Source: Brasenia schreberi (lineage: Eukaryota; Streptophyta; Magnoliopsida; Nymphaeales; Cabombaceae). From it: a stretch of 64,000 nucleotides of DNA. The number at the start of each line of letters is the position of its first letter. Position 1 is the stretch's first letter. The stretch covers positions 12,725,501 through 12,789,500 of the forward strand of contig JAYKKT010000086.1 of assembly GCA_036023115.1 (NCBI GenBank), read 5' to 3'. Made by a program: the position numbers and the translations under genes. Below are positions 59,512 through 64,000 of this stretch, in pieces. A model generated the notes under the pieces. It was not told where the DNA came from, searched no databases, and saw only the letters and a list, made by a program, of their open reading frames with translations.

Positions 59512-59805
59512 GTGGGAATCGATGTCTGTACTATTTCACCAATTGGGAAAGTATGTATGCTCTTGATGTCCTTGGAGCCAAACCTTCCAAACAATGAGGT
59601 TGAATACCAAGCTTTGATTTATTGTTTAAGTCTATTTTTCGTTGTTGGGGCAAGAGATGTAAAGATTTATGGTGACTCTCGAGTCATGTTGAGTCAATTG
59701 ATGGAGATTACCAATGTTGGTTTAAACTTGCAACCTTTGCATAAGGATATAAAAGATTTGTTGGACACCTTTCTCTACAACTTAATTAGTTTGTCAAAAT
59801 TTTAA
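59512..59805 (+). pseudogene. Tat/Ogre-type second RNase H fragment
   Basis: Open 97-codon stretch with GKVCMLLMSLEPNLPNNEVEYQALIYCLSLFFVVGARDVKIYGDSRVMLSQL. The NNEaEYeALI and vYGDSqLvi.QL motifs mark the additional archaeal-type RNase H found in Tat/Ogre Gypsy elements. Confidence 0.72.
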
Positions 59806-59820
59806 GAGCAAACAAGATTT

Positions 59821-61261
59821 TCTAAGAACATACATGACAGAGAGCTCTCCCTACTCCCTAACCGGTAATAGAAAATCCTCTTATTTTTGTTTAAAGAAAC
59901 CTATTTCTGGTTTCATTTTTTATAGCATAAAATATGTAAAAACAGGAGAGAAATAGGTTAGATCCTTAACCAAAAGGAAAACTATACACAGTTTCTAGTA
60001 GAAATTATACTTTTATTGCACAAGGGAGAAGAAATAGCCTACATCTTCCTTCCTTTAACTCTCGACTTGCCTCAATCAACTCCTCCTCTAGAACTCAGCA
60101 ATGATAAGAATTGTCACCCATCTATGGTCTCTTCACCAACCAATAGTGACTATTTTCAAACATTGGTGCACAGCTACAGTCACTTTCTCAACATAACTGC
60201 AATCACGAGTCTAATTGTTCAACTTAGGATTATGCAAGCATGACTTTGGATCCTCTCACTTTAGGTTCAATTGATCTCCATAAGCCTGTTCCTCCATTAC
60301 CACTAATAGCTTGAGGGATAGAGACATCAAAGACTCTAAACATCATGCCTTTCTTTTATAGTAGATTTGGAAGTTTTTTTCTAGTTTACTCGAAGTGATT
60401 GTAGAATGTATATTATATTTAAGCTACCATTTCTAGTGAAATCATTGGCTTGGCTCAGACGTTGTAGAGTATGTTGCACCGAACGAGTAGTAGGCTCCTT
60501 TCTACCATCGTTGAAGAGGGTCTAGTAGAGGAACTGCAATAATGGCCCTTGGTTGCTACAACCATTCTCCTTTACATAGTTTGGGACAAATTAGCCACTC
60601 GCCTCTATCTTTTGAGTACATATGCCTTTGGGTGAAGAGTTATGGTTGATCTCCCCATACCAACTTATCATCTGAGTTGAGCACTTTCCCATATTACTTT
60701 GCCAAGTAATTTGAGCTTTGGCAAGAGATACTAACATCGATGCCTTCATCTACTGTTGAGGCGCACCCAGTTGCATGTATTGGATATTGATTCTATCATA
60801 TGGCTAGCAAATACCTTCTTCACAAAGCTCGCTCATCATTGTTTTCCTCTATTATGCTCCTTCTCTAGGTAGATGTCTAGACACTCATGCTGGCGAGATG
60901 CCAGTCGATCCTGTTTATGGTGGTGGCATCCTTTTTCCCATGATGACCCGCTTTAGTTTGCCTTAGGTTGTAAGGCAAATAAAGAAAAAAAACTCAATGG
61001 CATCAACTTCAGTTCATCGCCTCAAGGCATCCTTGACCTAATCCATTGCTAGGGGTCGTAGCAATTCCCAGTAGAGAAAACAAAAAGGAGTCTATTGTGC
61101 AAATATCTGATTCAAGATGAAAGCACACACACAATCAGTTGATCCGTTTTCAAAAAATATAAAATAAGAAAAGAAAGAGAGACACAAAAGCTTTGTGGTT
61201 TGGCAAGATGTTTGTAACAACCCACATAGGTTCATGCCACCAAATTCTAATAACCGTTGGA
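59821..61261. other. Intergenic, nothing recognised
   Basis: No homology recognised. It may contain the end of the Gypsy remnant, but no polypurine tract or LTR boundary was clear. Confidence 0.4.
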
Positions 61262-61332
61262 CAATTCAATAGTGGTATACAACAACAACTAAGCCTTTGT
61301 GTAAACATGGTATCCAATTCAATAGTGGTATA
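61262..61332 (-). mobile_element. 35-bp RTE micro-insertion with 18-bp target duplication
   Basis: CAATTCAATAGTGGTATA occurs at 61262-61279 and exactly again at 61315-61332. Between them lie 35 bases (61280-61314): CAACAACAACTAAGCCTTT, the reversed RTE 3' end with its tail, then GTGTAAACATGGTATC, which is not RTE. The non-RTE part shares 13 bases with the reverse of 61440-61452. The duplication length matches those of the full-length copies (13-19 bp). Confidence 0.8.
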
Positions 61333-61446
61333 ACTTAATAAAATCAAAATGTAGTTAATATTTATTTATTTATTTACAATCAAAGTTCAAGTGCATGTGG
61401 TGGTATAACTAATACATTAAAACTATTTCAATCTAACTAGATACCA

Positions 61447-61845
61447 TGTTTATGTTTGTGTATTATCATCAATGCTACGACCTACACAATCTCCTGGACT
61501 CTTCTAATGATTGGATCCTTTAACATTATAAAACGTAAGCACCAACAATTGTGCTCATAGGTGGATGTGTTCCCTTTAAGATACATGCTAGAGATATATG
61601 AGCAAGGCCAGGAGAATATTTTTCCTATGATAAGAATAACAACACAAAGTCAATCAACTTTGATAATCTCACGAAAACTGATTATCCTAACTCTCATGCG
61701 ATGTCTCCTTTTATAATCTCTTCCCAAAAAAAAAAAAAAAAGTAGATAACTATAGAATAAGGTTTCACGATCACACAAGCTTTACACCACGAGCTTTTTA
61801 GGTCAGGTCACTTTCGTGTCAACATGAATTTAAGCCGCATTAACA
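61447..61845 (-). mobile_element. Copia LTR, 399 bp
   Basis: On the minus strand it starts TGTTAATGCGG right after a polypurine tract (CAAGGGGAAGAT, 61846-61857) and ends ATAAACA, giving a TGTT/AACA inverted repeat. A TATA box (ATTATAAAAGG) lies near 61708-61718. The next minus-strand bases are TGGTATCTAG (61437-61446), resembling a Copia primer-binding site. Confidence 0.7.
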
Positions 61846-62325
61846 ATCTTCCCCTTGACTTGCGTTCTCTCTCATCAACAAAAACAAATCATTCTTCATG
61901 CTAATTCGGTATCTACCCTAAATCACACTAAGAAAAATTCCAACCAAGCTAGGTAGTGACTAAACATCTTGATCGAGATTGCCATGGTCATCATACCAGT
62001 TGGATTATCATGTATAGATACCTTATGCACCACCATCATACTTTGTGATACAATGTCCTCAATAAAGCGATATTTGATATAAATATGTTTGGTGTGCTCA
62101 TGATTTATCAGATTCCTCGTGAGGTATATCACACTCCGTCAGTGATGAGAAACTAATGCCTTTTTCTGAGTCAACTAAAGATCAGTCACAAAACTATGTA
62201 ACCAGGTAGCCTCCTTTAATGCCACTATCAATGACATATTTTCAACCTTCGTAGTAGACAATGCAATGATAGTTTGTAATGTTACCTTTCAATTGGTGGT
62301 GCTTCCAAAAAGAGTAAACAAGTAA
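61846..62325 (-). pseudogene. Copia RNase H C-terminal fragment
   Basis: The minus strand reads IALSTTKVENMSLIVALKEATWLHSFV (about 62180-62265), then SVIYLTRNLINHEHTKHIYIKYRFIEDIVSQSMMVVHKVSIHDNPTGMMTMAISIKMF (about 61945-62135). These are the standard ALSTTEAEYma...KEaiWL and TKHIdvryHfiRe....nPADmmTK motifs at the Copia polyprotein end. Stops and D-to-E/N changes mark it as decayed. RTE copy H begins right beside it. Confidence 0.85.
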
Positions 62326-62752
62326 CCTATTACTTATAAGAGTAGTTGTCACAAACACAAATTGATTATTTTGTTGGTAAGAAAAAAGATAGATCTTGTT
62401 GTAAAGATTGTAAGGTAATTAAAGGAGAAATCTTAACTACTAACATTAACTTTTAATAATGAATTTATAGGTAAAAGAGTTGACAAAGAAGAATAGAGTG
62501 CATGGAGTTATTCAAACTAGATGGTGAAACCTCAAATGTGAGAAAGAAGATATATTTAAACGGAAAGTTCTTCAAGGAAATGCTTGGAATTATGTAGGTA
62601 CACATGATATATAGAACAATATGGCTATACATATTAGAGAAGTGGCAAAAGATGTGTAAGGCGAATCTAAGGGAGGCATACCGACACAAAAAGAAGCTTG
62701 GTAGTATTGTGAAGTGGTACAAGATAAAATCAAGGCAAAGAAGGCATGTTCC
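62326..62752 (+). mobile_element. RTE copy H, fragment
   Basis: Plus-strand piece covering the end of the endonuclease (QTQIDYF-like, CCKDCKVI) and the lysine-rich linker up to the KAKKACS region. It is strongly diverged, with several stops and small deletions. It is cut at about 62752 by the long LTR. Confidence 0.88.
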
Positions 62753-64000
62753 TGTAAACACCCCAAAATCCCACGATTTTTTCAAATGTGCCTGGTTTTA
62801 CCAAAGCAGCTCCAAAGGGCTATTTTGAGTCTGGAAACCCAGGAGCCTTCCAGACAACCCTGTACATACTTTGAACTGTTTTAAAAATGTATACATATAG
62901 TTTTAAAACCTTAAAAAGGTGTTTTGAAACCCCAAAAAGCAGCTTGGCCTGATGAAAGCAGGACCGAAGAGGCAAAAGAGAGCCCGGACCCGAAGCATAT
63001 TTCAAGCCCGGTACATCAACTCTCGTATCAGAATCATCTCCAGATTCTCGGACATCCAAGCCCCTGATATCAATAATTTATTTAAAATGAACTCCGGAAG
63101 GTGAGAAGAAGAGCGGACGACAATGTTGGCGAAGACCCAATGCAAGACGGAGTACTGATGCAGTCAGACCCCGCACAAACCGTTCGTTTCAAAACGCCAT
63201 GAAGGAATCAGAAAATCATATTTGGGTCGGAATTGGACCATATATATCCAGATCCAAACCCAACATGCATTTGGATTTGGATCCAAATGACCAAATCCAA
63301 TATCCACATCCATGGCCCACATCACCTTCTCATAAATGGAGGTGGGGCCCACAGATATTTCACGTGAAAATCTTGGGTAGAGAGAGAAAAGGGGTGATAA
63401 AGTATGAGTGAGAAAGTTGGTGGGCTTGACTTTTGGTCAAGGGTGGGTTAACCTTGTGGGTTTAGCCTAAAGTGTGGGTTTGAGCTTGTATGCACCTACA
63501 CCTAACCTGGGGCTGCACCAACTTGGATATGGCTATAACTGGGTCCATGGACTGGCACCAAGGGGAGGTTCCTAAAACCTAGCCCTAAGCTAACCCACCT
63601 CACCTAGCCATTCCCCCCTAAACCTGACCCAATCCTAGCCGTCCTCACCCAAAACCGCCCCAACCACACCTAGCCGACCTCACCTAGCTCACCTCACCTA
63701 ACTAGACCACCTAGACCCTAACTAACTAAACCTAAACCCACCTTAATACACCTAATTAAACCCCTAACCACTAAGTCCAAGCCCTCTAACCGACCTACCC
63801 TAAACCACCAAACAGCCCACCCTAACCGACCTACCCCAAACCACCCCACAAGCCCACCTTATTACAAATATCTAGCCTATACCACCCCAACTGACCCAGC
63901 CCTCTAGGGCCTATAAAAACCCCTCTCTTGCGGGTTTTTCTCTCTCTCTCTCTCTCTCTTCTACTCACCTCTCACTGCCCCCCCAGCTGCACCACTTCCA
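62753..64000 (+). mobile_element. Second long Gypsy-type LTR, partial
   Basis: Starts TGTAAACACCCC, as does the LTR at 29993. It shares its layout: an alternating ATCCAAATCC region before a TATA-like CATAAATGG (63331), CACGTGAAAA (63361-63370), GTGGGCTTGA-rich text, then a C-rich CCTAACC tract (63580-63900). A strong CTATAAAAACC box lies at 63911, followed by (TC)n at 63940-63960. It inserted into RTE copy H and runs past the window end, so whether it is a solo LTR or a full element is unknown. Confidence 0.7.

Larger units (their letters stand above)
54880..59820 (+). mobile_element. Decayed Ty3/Gypsy element, Tat/Ogre-like
   Basis: Gag at about 54945-55300 (RSFIAKITTFF, KELGDSEMHKLKFFVSFLIGQAYAWY, DEMQKAFLKCY). 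Protease-side region about 57450-58000, unclear. Reverse transcriptase about 58450-58930 (VCIDYQNL, then INHNKCSFAIFVGHFLGFLVHNKGIEVNPNKAKSI); the tyrosine-aspartate active-site segment is deleted near 58690. RNase H-connection at 58930-59300. A second RNase H of the plant Tat type at 59500-59800 (SPIGKVCMLLMSLEPNLPNNEVEYQALIYCLSLF, KIYGDSRVMLSQL). No integrase or LTR found. Heavily broken. Confidence 0.75.

Overview
The window looks like flowering-plant nuclear DNA. It is AT-rich, its genes have introns, and it is dominated by nested retrotransposons and hAT DNA transposons with only fragments of host genes between them. The species cannot be told from the sequence. No bacterial-style gene, CRISPR array or rRNA was seen.

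Host gene. The main finding is one minus-strand gene cut in two. Positions 39855-41912 hold the start and N-terminal part of a plant ubiquitin carboxyl-terminal hydrolase-related protein (DUF627 then DUF629). Positions 4553-7525 hold seven exons, in correct order and strand, for the C-terminal hydrolase-like domain of the same family, ending in a stop codon. About 32 kb of nested transposons lies between them and no middle exons are visible. Three in-frame stops and one 7-bp deletion mark it as a pseudogene.

Transposon nest (about 7.95-39.86 kb). It contains a Copia fragment; an RTE-clade LINE on the minus strand (E) carrying a full-length plus-strand RTE (B) and an internally deleted hAT; a decayed minus-strand Copia; and a decayed plus-strand Copia. 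The last is interrupted by two full-length RTE copies (C, D) and by a 7.3-kb hAT, and that hAT holds the 3' end of a Gypsy-type element with a 3.45-kb LTR. Another RTE (F) ends the nest. Target-site duplications were found for RTE B, C and D, for both hAT elements and, less perfectly, for a 547-bp hAT-like MITE in the pseudogene.

RTE family. At least eight recognisable copies and two insertions of about 30 bp are present. Full-length copies are 3.2-3.3 kb with one ORF of about 1000 codons (apurinic-like endonuclease plus reverse transcriptase) and a 3' (TTG)n tail. Copy D lacks intactness by one extra base; copies A and B have an indel-free frame broken only by transition-type stops.

Right half (42-64 kb). 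It holds a short tRNA-type SINE, the last exon of a DnaJ/HSP40 gene, a chimeric RTE fragment, a possible En/Spm-type transposase piece, a GH5 glucosidase exon fragment, a decayed Ty3/Gypsy element with Tat/Ogre-like RNase H, a Copia 3' end with a 399-bp LTR, an RTE fragment, and the start of a second long Gypsy-type LTR running off the window. I saw no clear new coding system; the most unusual signals are the hairpin array inside the long LTR, the repeated hairpin units in the RTE 5' leader, and the two micro-insertions of the RTE 3' end.
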